This document shows positions 11,604-23,328 of a stretch of 64,000 nucleotides of DNA, piece by piece (position 1 is the stretch's first letter; each line of letters starts with the position of its first letter). The position numbers and the translations under genes are program-made. Below the pieces are notes generated by a model. It saw only the letters and a list, made by a program, of their open reading frames with translations, had not been told where the DNA came from and ran no database searches. This stretch comes from Rhypophila decipiens. Taxonomy: Eukaryota; Ascomycota; Sordariomycetes; Sordariales; Naviculisporaceae. The stretch is from assembly GCA_033297075.1 (NCBI GenBank), contig MU858046.1, forward strand, positions 434,001 to 498,000. Direction: 5' to 3'.

Positions 11604-13570
11604 CTTTTATATCGTGTATAGACTGATATGCCAATTTAGGCAACTTGAATGGCGAGGTGTGGAAGGGCAATTTAGCACGGAGGAGGAGAACACACACACA
11701 AGCGAAAACAATGAACCGACAGGGCGGGATGAAGGCAGAGGATCGTCAATCTATATAGACTTATAACCACGCGAGGGCGGGATGGTTTGAGGGATATGAC
11801 GTTGCAAGCCGTTCCGGCCAGTCAACTTATTAGTGTACATGTACTTGCGGGCTGGGGGTAGCAGAGGGAAAGGGGATTTTTTTGTTAGTGTGGGCATCGC
11901 GTGTTATTGGCCTAGGGCGATGACGACTTGTCATTGGGGAAAACAGGATTTGTTATTGGCAGGGCTGGCTTGACTACCATTGGATGCTTCCAAGATCTTG
12001 TCCATGCAGGCACTTCTTTTGCGTAGAACATGTCTCTTCCCTTCCACTTTTCTTTTTGGTTGCTTCTCCCCAGATGGGCCAAAAACACTGATGCCTTGGT
12101 TCGTGGGAACGATTCTCCCGTTGCTCTTTCCGTCAAGTTCAAAATTTGGCACGCAGAATACGGGAAATATTTGCACGGGCATGTTTATATTTTGGTGGTT
12201 GAGTGCGGGCTCCAATCGCATTTGCCAAGGGCATATGTGAACCTTCGGACTTGCATGGCAGCTAAACCTGCACTATGCACGCAAGGCTCCAACTGCATGG
12301 AGGCTGGGAACCACGAAGCTGAAAATCGCTGTAGTCATGTGTTGGCAATGACCGTCATGATCGTATTTGGGGGATGGCTGGAAGTCTGGTAGGTCCTGCG
12401 ATAAGCTTTGTCTTGGGTGGTCTTCTTTTCCTCTGGCTGTTCTATTTCGTGGGAAAATTGGTGAAGACGGATGAAGGGGATATTCAGCCGGGCAGGTTGG
12501 TTCTGTGATGGGAACTCGACTCAACCTAGAAAAAGACCCTGAATGCAGAAACCTTCCGTAGTACCGCAGAGGACTCGACTGCGGGAAGTAGGCGAATACC
12601 TCCCCGTTCCGCCGCGAATGCGGTTAGGGCTGCACTCTTGGTGGTTTTGTTGCAATTCGCAACTGCACGAGATGCGGGGAACGGCCCAGGTGAAACGAGG
12701 TCAAAGTCATGCTGTGACCTTTTGGGGGAATTGGAAATAAATGATGGACATAGCTATTGACTGGGCAATGCCGTGGGAAGATGAGAGATTGTTTATGAGC
12801 TTCCTGGCTGGCGTGAACATCAACTGGTATCCGTGAGGGGAGCTTGGAACTGCCCGGGGCCTCCCACAAGCTCATCGGTCCGGTGGATGCTGCTGCGTTG
12901 TGGCTGGGGGTATTGCGATGCGAACGATTCGACTGTCTTAGCTCGTCCCAGAACATCGGAAGGCTAAAGTAGGTGAACGCTAGATCGTCCAGATCTTTGA
13001 TCACGAGCAACTCAGAGTTCGGTCCGCCATGTTGGCCTGGCCGGTGAGGTTCAAACCCGACCCGTCTGACCAATCAGAACTCATCTCTTACATGGCTTGC
13101 ACGGACAAACTGACCACCAAGATGAAAGATCTAATTAAGGCAGGAAGGTAATGCCAGGCGACCTGAATGAACAGTAAACCACGGTTTCCTTCCTATCATG
13201 GTGACTGCAGCTAATTAACGGTTTTCACCGGTCAATACAGCTGATCTACAATTCCAATCGGGCTTCCCTTCGACAACTCCATCACCACCATCAACAAGGG
13301 TTTGGAGGTTGTTCCCGTGATCCTCCATGAAACCAGAACTGTTCAATTTCTACTCAAACTCTGCAGTGATCTCTTTCGGGTGCTGAGAAGGAACGTGATT
13401 ACCCTTCGTCTTTCAGGATAAGACGAACCTTGGAATAGCCTCAGCCTCTGCATGACCCTAGACCTTTCGTACACAAAGACGGCCAAATTAGCACCCGTCG
13501 CTCAAACTCCATAGCCTGGTTTCCCGGGTCCTTGCGTAGGATATAGGAAACGTCCTTGCCGACTCAAGGG
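11604..13570. other. Intergenic region upstream of the hypothetical gene
   Basis: The first 250 bases upstream of the 10233-11603 gene probably contain its promoter; TATATAGACTTATAA at about 11752-11766 resembles a TATA region. From about 11900 to 13570 I see only short overlapping frames without family features. One minus-strand frame at 12624-13073 lacks any recognisable domain. Confidence 0.5.
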
Positions 13571-13724
13571 AATACTTTAAATGCATTTTCAACTCCTTTC
13601 TTACGTATTTTTAACTCCTATCTTACATATATTCTTGATCCCTCTAACGCATTAAAGGGATTACTAAAACACTTATAGGGGGATTATAAAATACGTGTAT
13701 ATCTGTATGTCGTCCGTTTTACAG
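13571..13724 (-). repeat. AT-rich dispersed repeat, copy 2 (inverted relative to copy 1)
   Basis: Read on the minus strand it starts CTGTAAAACGGAC and ends AAATGCATTTAAAGTATT, matching 9704-9832. Copy 2 has an extra block of about 25 bp, an internal near-duplication of GTAAGA(A/T)AGGAGTT(G/A)AAAAT, absent from copy 1. The two copies lie about 3.7 kb apart, head-to-head around the hypothetical gene at 10.2-11.6 kb. Confidence 0.75.
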
Positions 13725-14068
13725 ATCGGTGAAAGCCTTGGCAAAGCGCTACAGAAAACAGTCTGATTTTGAGTACTGAGCGTTACCCGCTGTTAGCCGG
13801 GGCCCAATGCTACCACCTAATTTAGTGGTCTACGTCATCAATACTTAACAATGAAGGCGCTAGGAGACTTGCAACCGTCCTTGCGAAACTCGGAGTTTAG
13901 CGGACCACACCGTCATGCCCGAGCAGGAGAACTGCAGCTCATCACAACAATAATGCAAGTTTGCAACCAAACCAGACGTCCTCACAGTGTCATAACCAAC
14001 CTTTCAACCACACGCGTACCCGCTCGTGTCGTTCAAGTTCAATTTGAGAAACTCAGACTCTTTCCACG

Positions 14069-15372
14069 ATGGATGACGATTTTGGTGATGACGCCGACTT
14101 CCTGGCTGCCCTCGAGGCTACCGAGGCGCGTGTTGGCAATCCACGTCCACCCAATCCTCAACCTCACCGGCCTCAACAGCCACAACCGCAAAATCTCCAA
14201 CAGCGTCAACCAACACGAATTCAACAACCAATACCTCAAAAACTCGATCGGGCTCCGCCTTCGGCAAACTCTTCTGGGCCCCCAGGTGCAGGCCCGACGA
14301 AAATCGTTCAGCCGACTCCCCAAGTGTTACCAAACCGAGGATCAGGTTCTTCCATCCTGGTATCGCCACGACAAAAAGGCAACCCCGTCATTGCCTGTCT
14401 CAAGTCGATTCCATGGGAGTATAGCGACATACCTGCTGATTACGGCCTAGGATTGACCACATGTGCACTGTTCCTGAGGTAAGCGGTTTTTGTAGCCAAT
14501 TTCTGTTCTTTGAGATGCTCGATACTCACGCTCAAAGCAGTCTAAAGTACCACCGTCTTCACCCCGAGTATATATACACTCGCATCCGTAATCTACAGGG
14601 GAAATACCTCCTTCGCATCCTTCTGACAATGGTGGACATTCCCAACCATGAGGACGCGCTGCGTGAGTTGTCCAAGACTTCAGTCGTCAACAACGTCACA
14701 GTCATTCTGTGCTGGTCAGCTGCCGAAGCTGCTCGCTATCTTGAGCTGTACAAATCGTACGAGCATGCGAGCTTCGCCGCCATTCGAGGACAGCAGGCCA
14801 CGGGATACGCTGAGAAGATGGTCGAGTTTGTCACTGTGCCACGCAGTATCAACAAGGCCGATGCCGTGGCACTGGTCGGCACGTTTGGCAGCCTCAAGCA
14901 CGCTGTGAATGCAGATCCCGAGCAAGTCTCGATTGTGGGTGGATGGGGAGAGAGAAAAGTCAAGGCGTGGTGCAAGGCCGTTGAACAGCCATTCAGAGTC
15001 AAGAAGGCGGCGAAGCGGAAAGCTGGAGGTTCCAGACCACAAGGATCTGACACAGTTGGGAATGTCTTGGTCGATGCTATCCCCATCAGCCAAGTTCCAC
15101 TACGGGATATGGTGCGCACCGGGGCACCGGTGGGCACTGACAACCGATCAGCCGGTCATGGCGCCTCGCGTTCGAACACTCAAAGGCGGGCTGAAACCGC
15201 GACCTTGGATGTTGATGAAGAGGATGCTCTTATTGCGGCCTCTATGGCCGACACGACTCAGCCAAACCCACAAGCACCAAGGGAAGCACCGAAACCCGTT
15301 GAGCCATCGAGGGAAGATGTTCTCAGCGATGGGATAGCTGCGGCTTTGGCTAAGCTCAGGCAGTCCGGCTAG
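14069..15372 (+). CDS. rad10: ERCC1/Rad10/Swi10 DNA excision-repair endonuclease subunit
   Basis: Non-catalytic partner of XPF/Rad1 in the structure-specific nuclease that cuts 5' of bulky lesions and removes flaps during single-strand annealing; it acts in the nucleus. Exons 14069-14478 and 14541-15372 (62-nt intron, GTAAGC...GCAG) join in phase as FLSLKYHRLHPEYIYTR and give about 413 aa. The N-terminus, MDDDFGDDADFLAALEATEA, is typical of fungal homologues. A Pro/Gln-rich linker follows, then the central nuclease-like domain from about residue 100 (GNPVIACLKSIPWEYSDIPA), and the tandem helix-hairpin-helix region at about 239-289 (INKADAVALVGTFGSLKHAV, then GGWGERKVKAW). The last 120 residues are a divergent, probably unstructured tail. 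Confidence 0.95.
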
Positions 15373-18300
15373 ACTCGCTCGAGGAACTTCTCTCTTCTCC
15401 GATGTACGGAAAAACTGCGTGCCTCACAATTGACTGCTCCATTCTTCCAGGCTTCGTCCGTCAAGACGTTTATACGATGTGACAAGCTTCCTACATTATA
15501 ATTGGACTTTACCTGTGCGGTGGAAGGTAGAAATTTGGCGAGTCGTATCTGCGGTCCCAGTCAGGACTCTCGTGCTTCATTCTCAGGTCGAGCGAAATGC
15601 CCGAGGGCGGGCTTTTGCAGGTGGACGGTACATCATACATCGAGCCACTCAATGTGGTCTGGGTCATGCCAGCCAGCTTTGTCTTGTCCAGTATTGACCG
15701 CACTGGAAACCCTGAGCTTCTTTCGTCGGCGAGCCACAGGCCCAGGGAACCAGCAACGGGTCAAGACCAAAACTAGTGGCACCAAAAATGAATCAGGCCT
15801 GATCCCCACGAGACTGTTTCTCTATACTCGCATGAGGCCTCACCTACTTGTGCGACAGTTCAGTGTACAACAGTGTTCTTCGTGGGGCATGGGAAAGCGG
15901 CAGAGACCTGCAGGCCAGCTTATAGGTCCGGACAACAACAGTATACGGGAAGATCACGGCATAAACTCCATCGGCAGGGGGCAACCAAACTCTGCATGTT
16001 TCTTTCCCCTCCGTTCCATTGAACCTGCGGGGTACACCAGACTCTATAAAACAGAGCAGTGCACGTTTTCTTTACAACAATGCGCGTACCGCATCACCAC
16101 GGCGCGGCGGGACCACAACACGGCTCGGTATTCCGCCTACGGGCTGTTATCTTTCGCACCTACTCGTTGCGTTCCATGGCTGATTGACGCAACTCTCGTC
16201 TTTACCCGATCAGCTTCTCAGGTGTCCGGGATATATATCGGCCTCTTTATGCCTTTCATGTGTTTACTTTGTGTTGAAGAGGCTTATGCAGGTCCACCAC
16301 AGATATGTGGAGAACACGTCAGGGCAACAGCAAGTACCTAGATCACTGAGGAGGACGCGTTATTATTAATCAGACGGCCGTGCATTCGATCTCTGGATCT
16401 AATTTTCCGTGTTTTCTTCTCCATCTATCTTCTCTTCTTTCGTTGGACACTCTACCGTGCCCCGCTACTCTCTCTCTGTCCCTCTCTCTGGCGCCACTTG
16501 GGGATCCCGCAACGAGAGAACATAAAGGTATTTGACCGGGACGGGACCCGGGGTGGCTGCATGTGCCCGGCAGTTTTTCTCCGAACCCGTCCATCCAACG
16601 ACATAGCTCCACTAGTTCACAAGTGCCGAAGAACAAGCAATAGCCAAGAACAAGCGACCTCATCCTTCAGGTATCTGCAGTCTATGTGATATCTAGCCAG
16701 TCTTGCTGTTCGTCTGGGCTTTGTGGGGACGACCTTCTCCTGTGGAAATGGCGGTCAGAAGACCATCTTCAGACATGGTTGACGTTACAGCAACTGGATT
16801 CCGTTATTCATTCTCTGCCACGGGTTTGTCTCGCGTGGTCACGTCGATTCAGAAGGCTACGTATGACCAGCTGGACAAGACAGGGAATATATGCAATTTG
16901 GGTTGGCTGTCTAAACAAGATGCTCGACGTTACCCATCCACTGCGCAAGTTGACCCAGCTGCTTGTTTAGGCAGGTCTCGGGGGCATCCAACCAATCATT
17001 GACGGTAGCACGAGGAAGGATGAGCGCGCCGTGTGTCTCCCTGTGCCGCCTCTTTGAGCCTCTGCGATTCTGAAAGATGCTTGAATCCGCACATTGGGCT
17101 TGTCGACACCGCGGGCGAGGCTGGTGGCTTGGCTTGTCGTTTACTCTTGCTCGAGAACTCTCCAACGGTGATGCTCAAATACGTGGGAGAGGACACTGAA
17201 GGAGACACACTTTCGTAAAAAGGTAATTCTCGAAAACTGGGAGGACGTGCGTACGTTTCCCTGCCATAACACCCGGCCTTCATATTGCCAGAAACTTGGT
17301 GATTTTATAAACGCTGCTTCTCAAGTCACTGCCATTCTCATTCCCAAGTCCTCACTCGCTCACGTCTGTTTCCGGAGCTTAGAGCGGCGGCAGTAGCTTA
17401 TTCGAACCTTACTCAAGTTGTTCCTTCCCACCTCAAGAATAGCTGTTTCCTTCTGCCTGCCTTCGCTTGTCGCTGCCGAACAAGCAAGCCGGGCTAGACG
17501 CTTTGGTCCCCGTGCCCCAGGTGTCATTAGGACGCACGCTACATTACCACTCCATGTATACATGGAATCCCAACCACCGTTTTCTGACGCCATGTCAGGC
17601 TTCCTGTCAGTCATTACCCTAGACGGCAAGTGGCTAGAATACATAGCAGGCAATGGTAGGGTCGGAAGAGCTACGACCATCCCATCATCCTATCCCTCTT
17701 CCATGCATCAGGGTTGCTGGCAAACTGCAGCAGATGTGTTCTTGTCATGGGCAGCACGGCCGAAGTTCATCATCATGCATGATGTGAGCGAGGACGTTTC
17801 ACTCATTATCTCCCTTCTCCCGTATCATGAAAGACGCCTTCTCTATGAGAATAATATTTTCCCCATTTGACTTTCTTTCCCATCTCACCAAGAACCATCT
17901 CGCTCGTTGTCTGTGAGCTTACCTAGCCCCTGTTGTTTACCTCCAACCCAAGAACGCAAGCCCAAAGTGGGTATACCTGATGTGAGCAGCGCTTCGAAGG
18001 AAGGAAGGAGAGAGGCTACCACTCATGGGATATCACGACCAGGCAGATGGCGGACTGAGCATGTAGTGCTTTCCTCTTTCCCAAGGCCCGGCATTTTATC
18101 ATTACCCGTCACTTCTGTTTTTTCTTTGGACAAGTGGTACCTGCCCTCACGCACCCTTTTCACATGCTAGGTGGTTTAAAGTTGAGAGCAAGTCTTTTGT
18201 CATTTCCCGGCTCCCTGCATCATAACTGGCTGGGGTTCACTTTACGACCAGAGTGACCTCTCTCTCAACACATCACCATCATTAACCCGGTTGACCTGCC

Positions 18301-18572
18301 TTCTTGGTCTCACACCGTTTATATTGCCCTGCCTTGCTTATATTAACGTCGTTCTACTGCATACGATATTGGCATCACATTCCTTTGGTGCCCGTTCTGG
18401 TGTCTATCTTATATCACAACGTCTGTCCCTCGACTCAGAACCATTCCTTTCTCTTTTGCCAGGACTCACTTTTTTCTTGGACAAAACCCAATCGATTTTG
18501 CCATCATTACTTATCCCAACCTTCGGCCCTAGTCAACTGGTAGCCTGCGGCCAAACATCGAGGTCCTGAGCC
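15373..18572. other. Intergenic region between rad10 and the GH47 gene
   Basis: Some 3.2 kb without a supportable gene. The longest open frame (15502-16341) begins at TTG and has no family features. Bases 18180-18570, upstream of the GH47 start, are C/T-rich with short TTTATATTG-like AT patches and probably form its promoter and 5' leader. No RNA gene or repeat was noticed. Confidence 0.5.
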
Positions 18573-20434
18573 ATGGTTCCTCCATGGAGTACTGCGTCCG
18601 TCCTCGGACTTCTTGTTCTCGGTCAGAGTGTCACAGGAGCATCAATACCCAATACGCCTTGGAAACAGCGATTACAGGAACGAGCAGAACAGTATCACGG
18701 GCCCTCAAGACCATACGTCGAAAACCCTAGCAGGGCCGCGGCGGTGAGGAAGACGTTTGATATTTCATGGGATGGATATTACAAATACGCGTTTCCTCAC
18801 GACTCGCTGAGGCCAGGAAATAACTCGTGGTACGATGACAGGTATATATAAACTCTTTCATGCCTTTGCTACTGCTCTTCTCGAAGATTAAAATAACACA
18901 ACTGTTGAATCATTAGGAATGGATGGGGTGCCAGTGCAGTCGACGCACTCAGCACGGCGCTGATCATGCGCGATGCTCTTCCTATCGCCCAGATCTTGGA
19001 CCACATTCGCACTATCAACTTTGACAACACCACCACAGAAGTCTCACTCTTTGAGACCACAATTCGCTACCTTGGAGGACTGATATCAGGCACGCATCGC
19101 CTCCTCCGTTCAAATCTCTTGAACCTCGGTTGCTAACACTCACAATAGCCTATGACCTCCTAACCGGCCCCCTCGCAGACATCTACGGCCCCAAGGAGAA
19201 CTTCACAGTCATCCTCGACCAAGCAACGCGACTAGCCGACAACCTTGCCATAGCATTCTTTACCGCCACCGGAATCCCCGACAATTCCTTGCGTTGGAAC
19301 CCTCCCCGCCCCGCAGGCTCGTCAACCAACGGCATCGCCACAATCGGAACCCTCGTCCTAGAATGGACCCGGCTAAGCGACCTAACCGGCAACCCTCGCT
19401 ACGGCCTCCTCGCTCAGCGCGGAGAAGACTACCTCATCCACCCGCGCAACCCTGATGTAGGCGAGCCCTTCCCCGGCCTCCTCGGGACCAACGTCGGCAT
19501 CCACAACGGCACATTTGTCGACTCGTCCGGCGGATGGGGCGGCAGCGACGACAGCTTCTACGAGTACCTCATCAAGATGTACCTCTACGACCCCGTCCGC
19601 TTCGAAGAGTACAAGGAAAGGTGGATCGACGCGGCGGAATCCAGCATCGCGTATCTAGTCTCGCATCCCACCAGCAGAGCAGATTTGACCTTTCTCGCAA
19701 TGTGGGATAACGCCACGTCTTTAAACTTTGTCAGCGAGCACCTGGCTTGTTTTAACGGCGGGAATTTCATCCTCGGGGGTTTGACCCTCGACGAGCCCCG
19801 ATATGTCCAGTTTGGGCTGATGCTGGTCGAGTCTTGCCACGAGACATACACGGCCACCGCTACCGGGATCGGGCCCGAGGTTTTTAGATGGCGGGATAGC
19901 ATGACTCCTTTTGACGCAATCAATAACGCCCCGCCGCCGGCGAATCAGAGCGCGTTTTACGATGCGAATGGGTTCTGGATCCAGTCGAGCTATTACGTAC
20001 TCCGGCCCGAGGTGGTTGAGAGTATTTATTATGCCTATCGCGCGACGGGGGATCCCAAGTATCAGGAGTGGGCGTGGAATGCGTTTCTTGCTGTGAACAA
20101 GACTTGCGCGACGGGAAGCGGCTACTCTACTATTCGGGATGTGAATAAGCCTGACGGTGGGGGATTTACGAATTTCCAGGAGAGTTTTTGGTTTGCTGAG
20201 GTGTTGAAGTATAGTTATTTGATTCATGCTCCGGTATGTTGTCCCGCCCTCCCTCTTCTTCATTCTCGGTTTTGGAAATATGGTAAAAATATGTTTACTG
20301 ACTTGCTTGCTTGTGTGGGTAAATAGGAATCCCCGTGGCAGGTCAAGGCCGACCATACGAACGAGTTCGTCTTCAACACCGAGGCCCATCCTGTGCGGAT
20401 ATTTGGGGGTAGCGAGAGGACTGCTAATCGCTAA
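18573..20434 (+). CDS. Secreted GH47 alpha-1,2-mannosidase
   Basis: Four exons (18573-18841, 18917-19089, 19149-20233, 20327-20434) give about 544 aa. The enzyme should trim alpha-1,2-linked mannose from N-glycans. An N-terminal signal peptide ([15 protein letters not shown]) is followed by GH47 landmarks: [18 protein letters not shown] across intron 1, [15 protein letters not shown] across intron 2, [16 protein letters not shown] at about 275-290, [28 protein letters not shown], and the calcium-coordinating Thr (about 527) in FNTEAHP. Intron 2 (19090-19148) begins GCACGC, so it must be a GC-AG intron; no GT alternative keeps the frame and motif. There is no GPI tail or ER-retention motif at the C-terminus. 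Several N-x-S/T sites are present. Confidence 0.93.
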
Positions 20435-20944
20435 GGAGAGACAACAAAGTTGTTGGGATGTCGTCGGGATTCAAGCCGGTACATAAAGGGCGGATACATG
20501 ATTCGTGGGAAGGCGTGGTTCGGTAGGATTCCTTGGTTGGGACTCCGTCGTTTGCTTAACATCACTACTGAGTAATCATTAAGTAAGTAGTCATAATTCC
20601 TATTCGGGATTTCTTCCCTACAGATGAACAATGATGTATATGGATGGCGTGAGCAAGTAAACAGGATGGGTGAGGATCAAAACACACCATGAAAATCCAA
20701 TGCCCTGCCGTCTTGAGGGTTAGAAGTCGAAATCACAATAAGAAACGCAGGTGATAGCGAAACCAAGGACATAACTGGTTCTAACAAAAGGTACAATGAT
20801 ATTCATGCGCAACTCCTTTGCTCCCATACCAACGTCAAAACCCGCTGCCGAACATTTACCGACGTAGAATCCAGAGCATCCGGCGTAATGTAATACCCAA
20901 GACCAGAGAAAAAGAGGCGAGGCCAAGAATACCTAGCCAGGAAT
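20435..20944. other. Convergent intergenic gap
   Basis: About 500 bases between the converging ends of the GH47 and J-protein genes. It presumably holds both 3' UTRs. No other signal is seen. Confidence 0.5.
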
Positions 20945-21931
20945 CTACTTTGATTTCTTGGCCTTCTTCAGCATCTTGGCCTGAATCGCCTCAAACTCGT
21001 CGTCGGGGATATCGTCATAGCCATCGCCCTCCTCTTCATCCTCATCCAACGCAGTAGCCGCCGCCCTCTTCTTTGATTTTGATGACGACGCGCCAGCAGC
21101 TTTCGGCTTGCTGGGAGGCGCCTTCTTGGGCTTCGCCCCGTACTTCTCGGCAATCTTGTCGAAAGCGCTGGCCCTATTCGCCTGGTTTTTCCGAATAAGC
21201 GCCAACAGAGCAGCCTCACCACCGTCTTCTTCCTTGCCGCCGCCCTTCTTCTTCTTGCTGCCTCCTCCTCCATTAAGTTTGTCATAGATCCCGAGTTCCT
21301 TGGCATACTCGTCCGCCTCTTGTGCTTCTCTACTCGCGGCCTTGACCCTCGCCGCCCGCGCCTTTTTGGTCTCTCTCGTGTACTTGCGATACCCTTCCAC
21401 CTCACCCTTGTCGATCGCCTCGTCAATGATGCTGCGGAACCGCTCGTCGTCCTTGAGCACATTGCTCAACATGACGTGTTCGTACACCTTGTCCATGTCG
21501 CCCTCGAACTCGTCATACGCAGCGAGCAGGTCATCTTTTTCCTCGTCAGACCCTTTGTACTCTGCCTCGAACTTGGCGATGCTCTCGGGCGTGATCACGT
21601 CGGCGTACTGCGCGCGGTAGTAATCCGACCAGCTGAAGCCGTCGGCGTCGACGATCGATTCCGAGGTGGAGCCTGTCTCGTCGTAGCGTTTGCGCCGGGC
21701 TGGGTCCGAGAGGATGGCGTAGGCAAAGGCGATTTGTTGGAATTTTGTCTTGGCTTGGTCTTGTTCTGAGGAGGGGACTTTGTCGGGGTGGTTTTTCAGG
21801 GCGGCTCTGCGGTAGGCGGATTTTATTGCCTCGGGGGTGGCGGTTCGTTCGAGGGAGAGGACGCTGTAGGGGTCTATTTGTGGTGGTTCGGAGGAGGAGA
21901 CGAGGTCCTCTGCTTCTGAGTCTGACGACAT
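20945..21931 (-). CDS. DNAJC9-like J-domain protein
   Basis: Single exon, 328 aa from ATG 21929-21931. The J domain spans about residues 19-85 with the HPD tripeptide at 48-50 (KNHPDK), which stimulates Hsp70 ATPase. After it come the features of the DNAJC9 group: a conserved helical region (SDEEKDDLLAAYDEFEGDMD, KVYEHVMLSNVLKDDERFRS) and a Lys/Ala-rich basic tail with an acidic patch (LDEDEEEGDGYDDIPDDEFE). Animal DNAJC9 is a histone H3-H4 co-chaperone that recruits Hsp70, so a nuclear chromatin role is plausible here by homology. The frame is open further upstream, but MSSDSEAEDL is the first convincing ATG. It is divergent from the deaminase gene with about 400 bp between starts. Confidence 0.9.
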   Translation of the reverse strand: MSSDSEAEDLVSSSEPPQIDPYSVLSLERTATPEAIKSAYRRAALKNHPDKVPSSEQDQAKTKFQQIAFAYAILSDPARRKRYDETGSTSESIVDADGFSWSDYYRAQYADVITPESIAKFEAEYKGSDEEKDDLLAAYDEFEGDMDKVYEHVMLSNVLKDDERFRSIIDEAIDKGEVEGYRKYTRETKKARAARVKAASREAQEADEYAKELGIYDKLNGGGGSKKKKGGGKEEDGGEAALLALIRKNQANRASAFDKIAEKYGAKPKKAPPSKPKAAGASSSKSKKRAAATALDEDEEEGDGYDDIPDDEFEAIQAKMLKKAKKSK

Positions 21932-22331
21932 TGTTTCTTGCTTTTCTTTTTCAAGTATGGATGTTTTTGGTTTAGTTGTCAGAGGATGAATTCTCTTGGT
22001 TTGTGAAGCGATGGGTGAGTAGTGAGAGTTGGTCAAAGTGGTTGTCGATATTGTTTGCGGTTTGCTTGACAGTTCCTGCGAGACGCGACTTTGACTGGGG
22101 AGACGCGTTGCCCAAATTTACAGTGGATGAATGGCCAGTGTCGCGGGGTCAGCACTTAAACTCTAGTGGGTCCAAGCCGGGCGCTAGCATTCCGTTTGTT
22201 GCCAAGACGGGATCTGCCCGGGCTCGGAGGCGGCAGACCCCTCAAGGCAACCCCTATCAACTTCAAATCGATTCTTCTTCAGAACAAAATAAATCGTGCT
22301 TCCACGCTTCTCTTTTTTACTCTTCTGGACA
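21932..22331. promoter_or_regulatory. Divergent promoter region, J-protein and deaminase
   Basis: The 400 bp between two outward-facing start codons must contain both promoters. CT-rich tracts occur just before each ATG: read on the minus strand near 21940-21960, and TTCTCTTTTTTACTCTTCTGG at about 22308-22328 on the plus strand. No specific factor site is claimed. Confidence 0.5.
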
Positions 22332-22832
22332 ATGGATAAGCCACAACCAAACGACCATGGGGGGTGGATGCGGTACGCCATGCAACTGGCACAAAGGTCA
22401 CCTCCAAAGCCGACAAACTTCCGAGTCGGCGCAGTCGTGGTCGATGCTTCCAACAACATCATGGCAACAGGATACACGCTCGAGTTCCAGGACAACGTAC
22501 ATGCCGAACAGGTCTGCTTCATGAAACTGGCGAGAGAATTTGACGTTCCCGAGGACAAACTCCAGGACAAGCTCCCCTCGGGCCTCAGCCTCTACACCAC
22601 CATGGAGCCATGCTCCAAACGCCTGAGTGGCAATCTTCCATGTGTGAAGAGAGTCTTACGGCTCAAGTCATGCATCAAGACGGTCTACGTCGGCGTTGTG
22701 GAGCCCGAGACGTTCGTTGCGAAGAATACAGGAAAGCAGGAGCTTCAGGATGCTGGTATCGAAGTGGTCCACGTTCCGGGTCTGGAGGACGACATTCTCA
22801 AAATTGCAACGGCCGGTCACATCCAAGGCTGA
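22332..22832 (+). CDS. Cytidine-deaminase-fold enzyme, DRAP (riboflavin pathway) deaminase-like
   Basis: Single exon, 166 aa. The zinc deaminase signature is complete: H57-A-E59 (NVHAEQVCF) and P93-C94...C104 (MEPCSKRLSGNLPC). The surrounding sequence (SPPKPTNFRVGAVVVDA, KTVYVGVVEPETFVAKNTG, AGIEVVHVPGLEDDIL) resembles the deaminase part of fungal Rib2-type proteins, which deaminate the pyrimidine intermediate (DRAP) of riboflavin synthesis in the cytosol. This protein has only the deaminase domain; the pseudouridine-synthase domain of yeast Rib2 is absent. The start is ATG 22332, because the longer frame upstream opens with GTG only. A different nucleoside substrate cannot be excluded. Confidence 0.82.
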   Translation: MDKPQPNDHGGWMRYAMQLAQRSPPKPTNFRVGAVVVDASNNIMATGYTLEFQDNVHAEQVCFMKLAREFDVPEDKLQDKLPSGLSLYTTMEPCSKRLSGNLPCVKRVLRLKSCIKTVYVGVVEPETFVAKNTGKQELQDAGIEVVHVPGLEDDILKIATAGHIQG

Positions 22833-23328
22833 GCTTGCATATTCACTCTATTGGGGTTTATTGCCAGCCTATAGCTAGCGTGGCATCAATCTGGGCCGCG
22901 CACTGGGAGTCCCGGGAAGCCTTCAAGCACGGCTCGTCATGTCCACGACTCGTTTATGTCTTGAATAGGCTAATATTGCTTCGCACCCAATATGACCATC
23001 AGATGAACTTCTACAAGGCTCCGAAGTGGGATCGACACCACCAAGATTAGGACCATAGGGCTCTCGGCATCGGATGAATAGTCAAGACCCTTCTCCAAGG
23101 GTTGACCTTAATATGACTCCGTATAGTCTTTCCTCTTCCACAAGATGCTTCGTCACCATATATATGTCTTTTGTTCGTTGGTACTTGTTGGTGATATCTG
23201 CATCCAAGATTAAATTGTACACCCTGTTTACACGACTGATAAATACGATAACCTTGTTCAATCACCCCGAAGCATCCTCTCTCGCCTGCTCATTTCTGGA
23301 AAGAAGACGACGTCTCAGTCAATACAAA
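22833..23328. other. Intergenic gap
   Basis: About 500 bases between the deaminase and the secreted SURNod19-like gene, presumably its promoter. No further feature is seen. Confidence 0.45.

Noticed and set aside
12624..13073. 149-codon minus-strand frame beginning VRRVGFEP
   Set aside because: I tested it for a tRNA or protein domain; neither folds nor matches anything I know.
9704..13724. A complete DNA transposon bounded by the inverted repeats
   Set aside because: No transposase motifs between the arms and no clear target-site duplication; kept only as a repeat pair.
15502..16341. 279-codon open frame downstream of rad10
   Set aside because: It starts at TTG and has no family features or exon partners; probably chance.
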